Assembly: GCA_003427395.1 (NCBI GenBank)
Contig: BFEA01000457.1
Span: 1,168,733 to 1,190,513, forward strand
Direction: 5' to 3'
DNA length: 21,781 bases
Source: Chara braunii
Taxonomy: Eukaryota > Streptophyta > Charophyceae > Charales > Characeae
Shown: positions 9,949 to 18,077 of the stretch, piece by piece
How the letters are laid out: each line of letters starts with the position of its first letter
Position numbering within the stretch: the first letter of the stretch is position 1
Translations under genes and position numbers: made by a program
The notes under the pieces: generated by a model
Told to the model about the DNA's origin: nothing
What the model saw: the letters and a program-made list of their open reading frames with translations, nothing else
The model's database searches: none

Positions 9949-10917
9949 GAATCAAAGGGCGGTGACTGGGCAAACTCAAGTTTATTTCCCCCTACGTGCC
10001 TGTGCTGTGTAAAATCATCTAGCTTGTAGTCTTCTAAATGTTATGAATCACGATGCTCGTACGATAGCATTCAGGAATTTCTGTGTACAGCTGCACCAGT
10101 CATGTATAGACAGATTGAAGTTGATCTTACGTTACCGATACATTGAACTGTGTTTTTTTTGGAAGAAATGGGGGGGGCAGCTCATTCCCGAATGCCGACC
10201 TACCAAAGGATGTTGACCTCCTCCACTCCCTCTGAAGACTCGGTCATGGTTACGTTTCTCTTTACCTGAGCTGGGATTCTGAACTTGATCTGCCAGCACC
10301 CTTTTAGAAGCCTTCTAGATATCATCGTGCAAATATCTGCTTAGTTCCTTCTTCGACCCTTCTGAGTATTTTTGTTTGCATGATAGGGGTATTCTCTCTT
10401 TGCAATGGTAATTTGATGGGGCAAATGTATGTAGAATTTACTTGGAACCTGGTGTTGGACTGAGTTGTTTCTAGTACGTCTCGTCGTAATGGATTTAAAT
10501 GGGGACTTGACCAGGCACTGGAGGAAGGATGATACCATCTCGTTGATTGGTTCTCCGTTTGTTCCTTTACCTTAGATACTTGCAGGGGTGGTTTGATTGA
10601 GACTTAGTATATGGGGTTTTAGTGAACGCTCTTAAGACGACTTTGCTGATCGAATTTAAGAGGGATCTGATCGCACGTTTACATTTTAATGTGTGGGCAA
10701 CAATGGGTCCCGACCTGGGTATTATCATGGAAAAAAACTGTGAACTGTTCTGTTTGCTATTCTTCATCTGCTCACGGACTCAGTCATGGTTGATTAAAAC
10801 TCGTGTTTGTGCGAGAGTCAGGCCCTCGATTCATGATTATGCTTAGGGGAATATCAGATAACCACAATTGGAATTTCCAATGCGCAACTATTGTTCGAAG
10901 CTTCGATTTCTTTCCAG
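9949..10917. other. Intergenic, no gene seen
   Basis: Only short frames with no recognisable domains. A T-tract and a G-tract lie at about 10152-10177. Confidence 0.5.
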
Positions 10918-11199
10918 TTTCTGATATCATAAGAGTGTTGCCGAGGTTCGTTAAAAAAGATAGTGCACGCTTCATCGTATGTCTCGTTCCCTACTTTTCA
11001 TCTGTTGAACTTTGGGAGTAAGTAAATGTGGTTGTATAGCTTCCTAAGGTAATTGCATTTTCTGATATCATAAGAGTGTTGCCGAGGTTCGTTAAAAAAG
11101 ATAGTGCACACTTCATCGTATGTCTCGTTCCCTACTTTCCATCTGTTGTACTTTGGGAGTAAGTAAATGTGGTTGTATAGCTTCCTAAGGTAATTGCAT
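10918..11199 (+). repeat. Recent tandem duplication, 141-bp unit, two copies
   Basis: The stretch from TTTCTGATATCATAAGAG to CCTAAGGTAATTGCAT occurs at 10918-11058 and again at 11059-11199, abutting exactly. I count about three substitutions between the copies (for example GTGCACG/GTGCACA and TGAAC/TGTAC). The near-identity suggests a recent event. No gene is apparent within it. Confidence 0.97.
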
Positions 11200-11549
11200 G
11201 AGAGTTGATAACACACGGTGAAAAATGCGATGAGTCCTTACAGAGGGTATCCTGTGGGATGACAATGGTTTGGAGTGCATATTTATTATGTATTGGGGCT
11301 CGCAATATGTGTTCACACACATCATCACACACATGTCCATTTGAGAGTAGTACTCTTTGTGGATGTTCCCTCTCATGGCAGATACCCATGACGGATCATT
11401 TGTGACTCATGTTTGGATACGACATACTCTATAATTGGATTTATATATGCATTTTGTTTTGCCTTGTTTGATATTCTCATCCTAATGATCTTGGAATGCT
11501 TACGTTCTTCCTGCTTGTCTTATTGTTCTAGGTATTCGTTGCCCCGTAA
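11200..11549. other. Intergenic, no clear gene
   Basis: Frames of about 60-85 codons are open on both strands over 11132-11405, so neither is favoured. A possible splice acceptor (TTATTGTTCTAG) ends at about 11532, just before the next ORF. Confidence 0.4.
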
Positions 11550-11909
11550 GTGATGTGGATCGCGGATCTGGTTACCGGTGACAAAGCTTGGCTCGCCCGA
11601 TTCCAACCCCCGTCACGCCCCACACAGGCCATGATCACCTTTGCACAAAAACAAGTGTTAGTAGAGGTTAAGGCTAGATCTATCGCACCCAAGGTTCACA
11701 CTCTCCCACTCATCGATCACTTGTCCTTTAATGATTGGGCTGAGCTGATCTATGTATATAGGCACAAAAGGAACGATGTTGTGGAAACTGTTATCGTACT
11801 AAATACCCTTACAAGGGTATTTGGTGTGTTTTTTGCAAATCGCACTAGTGCAGCCTCGTCCGCTCAACGACGCGCGTACGGGGGGAAGTTTAGGCCCTCG
11901 CTGGGGTGA
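11550..11909 (+). CDS. Unidentified ORF, 119 codons, possibly an exon
   Basis: The product is not recognised. The frame starts two codons after a pyrimidine-rich TTGTTCTAG that could be a splice acceptor, so the first Met may not be a true start. The middle reads like protein, with balanced composition: LPLIDHLSFNDWAELIYVYR, then KRNDVVETVIVL. The end runs into a GC-rich segment (from about 11855) that looks like separate DNA, so the last 20 residues are doubtful. No signal peptide, membrane span or catalytic motif is visible. It may be an old exon or a chance frame. Confidence 0.25.
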   Translation: MMWIADLVTGDKAWLARFQPPSRPTQAMITFAQKQVLVEVKARSIAPKVHTLPLIDHLSFNDWAELIYVYRHKRNDVVETVIVLNTLTRVFGVFFANRTSAASSAQRRAYGGKFRPSLG

Positions 11910-12000
11910 GCGGCGCACGCGGGGGATTGAGGGCGTGGCGCAACCCTGTGCAGCCTATGTGTGCGAGGCGTCGCGGGTCAACGGGACGTGCGACATTATT
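11855..12000. other. GC-rich, CpG-rich island-like patch
   Basis: A sharp rise in G+C and CpG with words such as GACGCGCGTACGGGG and GAGGCGTCGCGGGTC. It lies directly left of the mitochondrial-derived insertion. The composition is unlike either flank, suggesting separate origin. No reading frame is supported. Confidence 0.5.
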
Positions 12001-12016
12001 TCTTATTTTTAACATA

Positions 12017-12227
12017 TTTTTATTTAGCACAAAAACAGATATGGTTTGGTATTTCCCTTTTTGCTTTATTGATTCTGTTTTTTATTTCTTGTTTAGAGGA
12101 AATGAATCGTGCTCCTTTTTATTTAAAACAGATATGGTTTGGTATTCCCCTTTTTCCTTTATTGATTCTGTTTTTGATTTCTTGTTTAGCCGAAATGAAT
12201 CGTGCTCCTTTTGATTTTTTAACTCGG
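12017..12227 (+). pseudogene. nad1: Nuclear insertion of mitochondrial nad1 fragment, tandemly duplicated
   Basis: NAD1 is a core membrane subunit of respiratory complex I, normally encoded in mitochondrial DNA. The plus strand reads [20 protein letters not shown], then [12 protein letters not shown]. It repeats after 31 codons as [20 protein letters not shown], then AEMNRAPFD. The plant protein has [20 protein letters not shown], then ISCLAETNRAPFDLPEAE, so both copies are clearly this segment. The QIW codons begin at 12036 and 12129, a 93-bp period. The second copy is closer to the ancestral protein; the first has EEM for AEM and has lost the D. Homology stops right after APFD (DFLTR then TAA instead of DLPEAE). 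The pieces are far too short to function. Several differences from the plant consensus fit C-to-T changes (ACG to ATG, CTN to TTN). Confidence 0.85.
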
Positions 12228-12433
12228 TAATCGGTTCTGAGGCCGACGCCGGGGCACGGTGGTCGAAACGGCAGGTGAAGGCCTTGAGCAGGTCCATCGA
12301 GAATCCGACGGGATCGGGGCGTGGCAGAATCCTGTCCGCATCAGAACACGGACCAAAAAGACCATTGCAAGTGGGAGTGGCAGAGCCCGTGGTCGTTGTC
12401 TCCCTCACTTCCCATTTGGAGAACATCGATAGC
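12228..12433 (-). other. GC-rich stretch open on the minus strand, candidate exon, function unknown
   Basis: A minus-strand frame runs from a good acceptor-like sequence (TTTCTTCCTTAG, its AG at top-strand 12434-12435) through SATPTCNGLFGPCSDADR, ILPRPDPVGFSMDLLKAF and [19 protein letters not shown], up to the edge of the nad1 insertion. Composition is much more GC-rich than the flanks. I do not recognise the family. A plus-strand frame of 68 codons is also open, so the assignment is weak. Confidence 0.25.
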
Positions 12434-12456
12434 CTAAGGAAGAAACATTCCGAGTG

Positions 12457-12580
12457 CAACAAAAAAATTTCCCAAAATTAAATAAACATTCTATAGTAAA
12501 ATTACATTCTAAATTCTAAATTTTCGTTCCATCTTAAAAAATGTCATTCCAATTTTAAAATTTCTTGTCTCACTTACTAA
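12457..12580 (+). mobile_element. Truncated copy of the AT-rich inverted-repeat transposon at 13595
   Basis: It starts with CAACAAAAAAATTTCCCA and continues AATAAACATTCTATAGTAAA, then ATTACATTCTAAATT. It is about 85-90% identical over about 120 bp to the left end of the element at 13595. After about 12580 the similarity stops and no matching right end is seen before the second copy, so this is a left-end fragment. The distance between the copies is 1139 bp. Confidence 0.8.
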
Positions 12581-13190
12581 TTGATGCGATGTTTATTTAG
12601 TATCTGTCACCCCAAGAAGAAGACCCTTCTGACAAGGAAAATGGCGAAATGGCGAACAAATTTGTTGCAGGGGTACTGACGGGTTGCGGGTTGGTCAGTG
12701 CACCAGGCTGGGTGTTCCTCCCGACGATAGTTGACGGGTTCAATCCATCAACTTGCAAGGTGTCGGGCGCCGGACCCCTGACCTTTTATGGAATATAGGG
12801 ACCACATACCCAACAAATTCTCGTACAAATAGCCACTGCCCTATATCGTGTAGTATGACTGTCACAGTCATTCTTTACACCTAGCCAGGACAACAAGATG
12901 TCGTCTTACAAAGAGCCCCTGCCCTTTTATGTAGTGCAGTGTTGTTCCCTGTACCAAGCCAGGACACGACGGAAACCCATTTTATGCACTCAGTCTGTTA
13001 ATTCGCATTTAATAACGACTATTCATGTACGAAGGGCTCAAAACACCCCACAACAACATTCACCTCATCAACACTACATATACTGACCATTTATCCTCAC
13101 TTAAAGTGCCACATAAGGCCCTATTGGCCCATGTACAGTGTATTCATTCACATTCGAAATAGTTCATTTTTTGGAAAAAAGTTCAGTTTT
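12581..13190. other. Intergenic, no gene seen
   Basis: A 49-codon frame at 12649-12798 is short and unsupported. A hairpin-capable GTTGACGG-GTTCAAT-CCATCAAC sits at about 12730-12752. The sequence 12840-13190 shows no structure I can name. Confidence 0.5.
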
Positions 13191-14350
13191 AACAAAATGT
13201 GTATTACTCCGAGTTAGTTCGCACTTGTCGACACCCATGTTGTACGTGTTCAGGTCTTCATTTTCACAATCCGTGTTAGTTCGCACTTTTCCCAACATAA
13301 ACCCCCTCTTTCTTTAACCTAAGTTCCTAATTTCGAGAATTGCGAGTTGGAATTGTTGTCTTTTCTCCAGAACTGCGAGTTAGTCCGCACTTGTTGATAC
13401 CCATGCGGTATGTGTTGTAGATGTCTTCATTTCCACAACTCCGATAAACCAACTTTTTCTTGAACGTGAGTTTTTCATTTCCAGAACTGCGAGTTGGAAT
13501 TGTTGTTTTTTCACCAGAACTCTGAGTTAGTTCGCACTTCTCGATACCCATGTGGTACGTGTTGTAGGGGTTTTTATTTCTACAACTCCGAGTTACAACA
13601 GAAAAATTTCCCAGAATTGAATAATCATTCTAGAGTAAAATTACATTCTAAATTTTAAATTTTCATTCCATATAAAAAAATGTCATTCCAATTTTAAAAT
13701 TTTCTGTCTTACTTGAAAACTTTTCTTCCAAGAATGGGGTATCCCTTCTTATTTGAACTGCATGCTAGAGATGGAATGAAAGTTTGGATGAGTTCATAAA
13801 ATATTTTAATTGGACTGTCATTCTAAGTAAGGATTTTCAGTCACAAATAGGTCAATCCAATCCAAATTAGAAGATATTTGTTGTAGTAGAATGAAAATCT
13901 AATTAAAAAATTTCATAAACTCGTCCAGAATTTCATTCCATTTTGAACAATTAGATGTAGTTGGAAGGGAAAACTCATATTTAGACGGAAACTTATCAAA
14001 TTAAATTGAAAATTTTAGAATTGGACGAACATTGGAATGATAATTTATAAATATGAAGATTTTTTTTTTATGGAATGTTTCTTAAACTTTCATTTCTCGT
14101 GGGAATTTTTCTGTTGTGGTTCGCACTTTCCCCAAGATAAGCCGCCTCTTTCTTCATTTCCAGGACTACGAGTTGGTTCGCACTCTGTCAGAGGAGTTGT
14201 TATCTTTCCTCCCAACTCACTCTTCCAGAGGAGTATTGTTTTTCCTCCCCCCGACCCAATTGTTGTGATTTCATGTGCATTTCAATTACCCATCCGGTAC
14301 GTCATTTTGGTCCTTCATTTCCACAACTCCGAGTTAGTTCGCACTTTGCT
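13191..14350 (+). repeat. Interspersed ~140-150-bp repeats carrying GAGTTAGTTCGCACTT
   Basis: The word GAGTTAGTTCGCACTT or a one- or two-base variant occurs at 13211, 13273, 13377, 13524, 14170 and 14331. It is split by a transposon between about 13590 and 14118. Around it recur GATACCCATGCGGTATGTGT and CTTCATTTCCACAACTCCG. The units are diverged and unevenly spaced. The block lies directly upstream of the large decayed coding region, its last copy ending next to the candidate splice acceptor at 14362-14363. It could be a 5' non-coding or promoter region of that element. Confidence 0.7.
13595..14117 (+). mobile_element. Non-autonomous DNA transposon (MITE-like), 523 bp, with terminal inverted repeats
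   Basis: The left end reads ACAACAGAAAAATTTCCCA. The right end reads TGGGAATTTTTCTGTTGT, its reverse complement apart from one missing base. The interior is AT-rich with repeated GGAATG/CATTCC words and no open frame of note, typical of miniature inverted-repeat elements. The flanks are GAGTT on the left and GGTTCGCACTT on the right. Joined, they recreate the word GAGTTGGTTCGCACT that is intact at 14170, so the empty site is visible in the window. I cannot define a target-site duplication with certainty, so the superfamily is open. A left-end fragment of the same family is at 12457. Confidence 0.75.
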
Positions 14351-14363
14351 ACTGTACTCTTAG

Positions 14364-14938
14364 GAAAACCTCGTGGCTTTCCTCTCATTCATCCGATTAA
14401 GTCTAGGGTTGGGCGTAAAATAACGTCCGCGAAGAAAACATCGACAAGCGCATCTGGCCCCGAGGAAGGACGAAGTCTTACGCAATTTCCTCCTCAATAT
14501 CTTCATTCGAAGGATGCACAATGGTTTTTGGACTTCGCTGTCGATGGGAACCTTGTTGGGCCAATTTTTTTCATGCGGACCGTTGTCTTTCGGAACGCTA
14601 AGGGAGCAGAACACGTTTATCCTGTCGGTACCATCCGTTCGTCCCAGAAACAGTCTGGAGGCTTGCTCAAGATGCAAACTAACATTTTCTACGACATGCG
14701 CAGACTACCTTATAAAGGTGCCAAGGGTGTGATGGTTTCGATCAAGAATTTTGCGGGGTACGGCTCGAGCATGCTTCACTGCCGTTACTTCAAATGGCTT
14801 TACGATAGCAAAAGCAAGCCTCTTCCACCTCGAATGGAATATCTCGATTTTGTGCTGAAGGTGCCAAAAGAGCGTCTGATTCTTCTGCGAGATTATGTTG
14901 TCCGGCTTCTATCAGCCTCTCAGGGGTCATCTGGCTGA
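14364..14938 (+). pseudogene. N-terminal domain of the decayed gene, unrecognised, 191 codons open
   Basis: This is the longest clean part of the relic. After a basic Ser/Lys-rich start (SAKKTSTSASGPEEGRS) the chain reads FPPQYLHSKDAQWFLDFAV, GPIFFMRTVVFRNAKGAEHV and YGSSMLHCRYFKWLYDSK, and ends KVPKERLILLRDYVVRLL. Alternating beta and helix-like segments suggest a globular domain. I do not recognise the family. An in-frame Met upstream (14273) lies in the repeat region and is unlikely to be the true start. TGA at 14936 ends the frame, but the same frame continues for another 119 codons to TAG at 15296. Confidence 0.55.
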
Positions 14939-15739
14939 GCTCAAGAAACACCTCTGACGAAAGTGGGGCACGATAATATCATTCACGACACTGAGGGTCA
15001 GGGTGTGGGGCTGGCAGGCAGGAGTCAGCTGCGGGTCGCCCCGAGTCCTTCTAAGTGCACGTCTGGCGATCCTGTGCCTTCCTTGATTTGTCCAGATACA
15101 GAGACGCATCGGGTCGCCACACCGAAAATCCTCAAGTTACGCTGCCAAATTGACACGTATTCGCTTCGGAATGAGGCGAGAAGAGAATCCGATCGTTCAA
15201 GACAAGAGGTTGGAGGGAATGAGGTTGGAGGGATGGGCGCTATGTGCGACAGCTCTAGAGGGGAGCTGGCTTCTTCGGAGAAGAAGCGCGAGCGATAGAA
15301 GATGGTACGAGATAAGGTGGAGGAACAAACCAGATACGTGAACAGGATAAAATGATCCTCGGAGCTGGTGATTGGCAAGGATGAGGGTGACGTCGGGGAA
15401 CGTGCCTTCGGAAAAAGGCCGCCAAGGATGCGTGGCGGACAAGAAGAAGAAGTCAAAAAGAGGCAGTCGAAGCCAGAACCTTCAACAACAAGTAAGAAAG
15501 CGAAGAGGGCCGACGGTTTGAGCATCGGCGAAGGGCAAGCCGTAAAAGTTATGGGTGAAGGAAATTCGGCTCGTCGAGGCATTGCTGCTGCGGGAGAACC
15601 TTCCGAGAAATCTAAAAGGAAATTGGTAGCTGAAGAAGGCGATCGCGCTAAGAAAGCTCGGAGGAGGATGGCTGATGAGGGGATGGGTGGTGCTGAAAGG
15701 GCGGTTGGTAAGCAATACAACGGGGCGGCTGCGTTTTGA
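14939..15739 (+). pseudogene. Charged, low-complexity linker of the decayed gene with basic clusters
   Basis: It lies in the same frame as the N-terminal part, with stops at 15296, 15351 and 15737. The translation is rich in Lys, Arg, Glu, Gly and Ser. KKRQSKPEP, SKKAKRADG, SKRKLVAEEGDRAKKARRRM and similar clusters are typical of nuclear localisation signals. A short KMVRDKVEEQTRYVNRIK stretch could form a helix. On the minus strand a 249-codon frame (15025-15774) is open across the same DNA; it is Ser/Pro/Leu-rich and reflects the purine bias of the linker, so I treat it as a shadow. Confidence 0.5.
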
Positions 15740-16275
15740 CTCGAATACGAGCGACACGCTGATGGTGACATCATGGAGAAGGAGCACCGAATTCAACTGG
15801 TCATCGACCCAAGGAAGGTCTGCGATATCCCGCCATGGGAAAGATAGTACAATCACCACAGTCTCTCTCGGGATGGTGTGGAGGACATCAAGAATGCATG
15901 ATAAGGCAGTTCCGAGAGGAATAGGCAAAGATATGGACATAAAACGCTTTGGTTCTGACTCCCATCTACAAGCCGGTGACGCAGAAGCTGGAGAGAACTC
16001 GGAGGGTTCACAAGGATGTCCTCAAGCCAGAGGACAAGGACAAATACTTTTATCACCCCGTAAATGGACAACGCACCGTGACTGCTATGAAGGAATTCTA
16101 TGGTGAGCTAATATTCAAATTGTGGAAGATGAACTTATGGCCAACGAGAGTCGTGTGGTTCTCCGATGAAGACTTTGGGGGGTATTTGCAGATCAGTCCA
16201 GTGGAGGACATAAAACACACAATGTCTATGCAACATTCGCAAAATACCGCTTTCGAGGACATGCGGAGGGTATGA
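15740..16275 (+). pseudogene. ParB-like domain of the decayed gene
   Basis: ParB/Srx-fold domains bind DNA or nucleotides and often accompany DNA methylases in bacteria and phages. The translated order fits: EKEHRIQLVIDPRKVCDIPP then WER (first strand and Pro/Arg turn), SLSRDGVEDIKNA (helix), NALVLTPIYKPV (strand), and YFYHPVNGQRTVTAMKEFYG. The last piece has the family pattern of strand, V-x-G-x-R or V-x-G-x-H, then A-x-x-x-x-G. Stops at 15845 and 15899 and a +2/-1 type shift near 15900 separate the first half from the second. The following FKLWKMNLWPTRVVWFSDED segment is clean to TGA at 16273. The assignment rests on pattern alone, so it needs a profile search. Confidence 0.45.
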
Positions 16276-17457
16276 GAGAACCAAGGAAGGCTAGTGGTTG
16301 TTCAAAGAAACCGTTCCGGTAAGGACGCCGAAAAACAAGCGTTTTTCGAGTTTTGGAAGCAGCTTTTGGGAAAGAGTCCCAACGACGCTCATTGGAGGAT
16401 GACACGTAATCCGACAACGCTCGCCGACAAGAATAAAGTTGTAGCTATTTGCCATGCATAGAGGCAATGATTGCCTCATGTGACGGCTGATGATGAGGTT
16501 TTCCGGAAAGGTATGAAGTTTTACGATAAGTGGGCCGAAGGAAAGTTGTTGGGCGGAGACGGGAAGACGTCGTTGTCGAAGTCTGGCAAATACGTGTTCG
16601 ACAAATTGTCGGGGCTTCAAGCCGTTTCGGAAGTGGGCTCGAGAGGGGCAGCTGATAAGAGAAAGATGGGGTGGCTAGTCTGGGTCCCTCCGCCTCAGAC
16701 TATAAAGAAAACGCAATTGGATGACAAGTTTTTTGTCGTCATGAAATAGCCGGACATGTTCTGTTGGCAATCTCTCGCTGACATGACCGATGACGAAAAA
16801 TTGTCGATCCTCGAGGACATTCTCGTGCTTAAGGGAATGTTCGTGCAATCGGCGGGTGAGCATCTCAAACGACAACATAAGCCGATAATTAAAGACATGC
16901 TCGGGAGGATGAAAGTGGATCGAATGATGCTTTGCATGTTCCACTACATCTTGTCCCTTGAATTTGAGGAAGACGCAGAGGTGTGGCGTTATGGAAGTCA
17001 GTGTTTTCGGACCGAATAGCGGCTTTGGGCGGAGTTCGCGCCGCACGGCTTCACAAAGCAGGTGTGGGTCGAGCTGAGGAAGCATTTCCACAACGTGATG
17101 GACTACGTGAACACTTGCAGACGTTGTTTTCCATACAAAAAGGAGTCCCTCGACGAAACGAAGAAACTGTACGATGATGAAAAGTTTCATAAATCCTTCG
17201 AGAAGTCCGTTCACTCTATTTTGCAATGAACAGAGGAGAAAGTCCAAGACACGATCAGGGTCAGCAGGGATGTGAGGCACATCAAATGGCACAAGCTCAA
17301 CGATGTAACCAACCTTATTCCTTTCGCTTGTCCGGCTTCCCAAGCTCACAGTCGTCTCACCGAGATTCGCGCAATTGTGCGACATTACATATGCAACTTG
17401 TACGCCCTCGATTTGTGTAATCCCACATTGCTATCAAATTGGCAAGAAGACGATTGA
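16276..17457 (+). pseudogene. Middle region of the decayed gene, one frame with stops, unrecognised
   Basis: The same frame as the second half of the ParB-like part continues without any indel for almost 1.2 kb through TAG, TGA, TAG, TAG and TGA at 16459, 16468, 16747, 17017 and 17227. Readable segments include AFFEFWKQLLGKSPNDAHWR, VFRKGMKFYDKWAEGKLL, CWQSLADMTDDEKLSILEDI, HGFTKQVWVELRKHFHNV and NDVTNLIPFACPASQAHSRL. The composition is helical and Trp/Lys-rich. No known domain was identified. The long minus-strand frame at 16675-17385 is its antisense shadow. Confidence 0.55.
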
Positions 17458-18077
17458 GCCTCCTTGCAAGGTGTTCTCCAAACCCTATCGCCAAGACACT
17501 GGCAGTTGTGGTCTTCTTCCCATCGCGTTGGGAGCTCAGTTTCTTGAAAGGCTTGGTCAAGCTTAGCATTCATTGCGTGAGGACAGGGAAGTGGGTGCGC
17601 CATGCACAAAGGAAGGTCACAAGGCAATATGTTGGTCGAGGAATATGATCGCGTGTACGTTGGTTTCAATGGCGACAACTTGGCAAACAACACGGCCGCA
17701 GTGTTCCCGACCGGTAGTCCATCGAAGCACCCCAAGCGAAGGCTCCAAGTCTAACGAAATCCGCGGGGGCAGCCCGCTCGAGAGCTGGCTGTTTTTTCGA
17801 CCTTTTGGGACAGGTTGTGGCCTGTTTCGAAGTGGCAAACGAGGACAAGTTTCCTCGCAGCCAGTGGGAGGACGACAGTGTGACAAGTATTCGAGGAGCT
17901 GCTTACGGGGATAGGGAACGGAACCGAGCTCATCTAATTGGTCTACTCGAAAACTTTTGTAGAGTTGGGCAAACTGTTTTTTTCTTTGGGAAGGCGCATG
18001 CATCTGTCGTGCGGGAGCTCCTGTGTAGCGGTCAGAACATCGTTGCGTTAGAGGACGTTTGTCCGGACCACCGGTGA
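17439..18077 (+). pseudogene. N6/N4-type DNA methyltransferase-like domain, permuted motif order, decayed
   Basis: In beta-class adenine-N6/cytosine-N4 methyltransferases the catalytic (D/N/S)PP(Y/W) motif precedes the SAM-binding F-x-G motif. Here IEPPCKVF at 17453-17476 sits in the catalytic position, with AVVVFFPSRWELSFL after it in another frame. Next comes EEYDRVYVGFNGDN (from about 17638), like the EYxLVAxxG strand. Then RNRAHLIGLLENFCRV, GQTVFFFGKAHA (GQTVFFFG at 17967-17990), SVVRELLCSGQ and NIVALE (18036-18053) match the family order: helix, G-x-x-V-x-D-x-F-x-G-x-G, helix, G-R-x-x-x-A-x-E. The first Asp and second Gly of the SAM motif and the catalytic Asp/Trp are altered, and the frame changes at least twice, so it cannot be active. 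The motif I end is the strongest evidence; the EPPC call is tentative. Confidence 0.5.

Noticed and set aside
12660-12760. tRNA-like GGGTTCAATCC (B-box-like) near 12738
   Set aside because: The T-stem does not pair (ACGGG against CATCA), no consistent D- and anticodon arms can be drawn, and the word is part of a different local hairpin.
12649-12798. 49-codon ORF MANKFVAGVLTG...
   Set aside because: Too short, no homologue recognised, no supporting signals.
12457-13720. The two similar AT-rich blocks as long terminal repeats of a retroelement
   Set aside because: The second block begins a 523-bp element with its own terminal inverted repeats, and nothing between the blocks looks like retroelement coding. 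Two copies of a MITE explain the similarity better.
15025-15774. 249-codon minus-strand ORF, the longest in the window
   Set aside because: It is antisense to the charged linker of the decayed plus-strand gene. It is Ser/Pro/Leu-rich with no motif, as expected from Arg/Lys/Glu/Gly codons read backwards.
16675-17385. 236-codon minus-strand ORF
   Set aside because: Antisense shadow of the middle region of the decayed gene. The plus-strand reading has better protein character and continues in frame on both sides.
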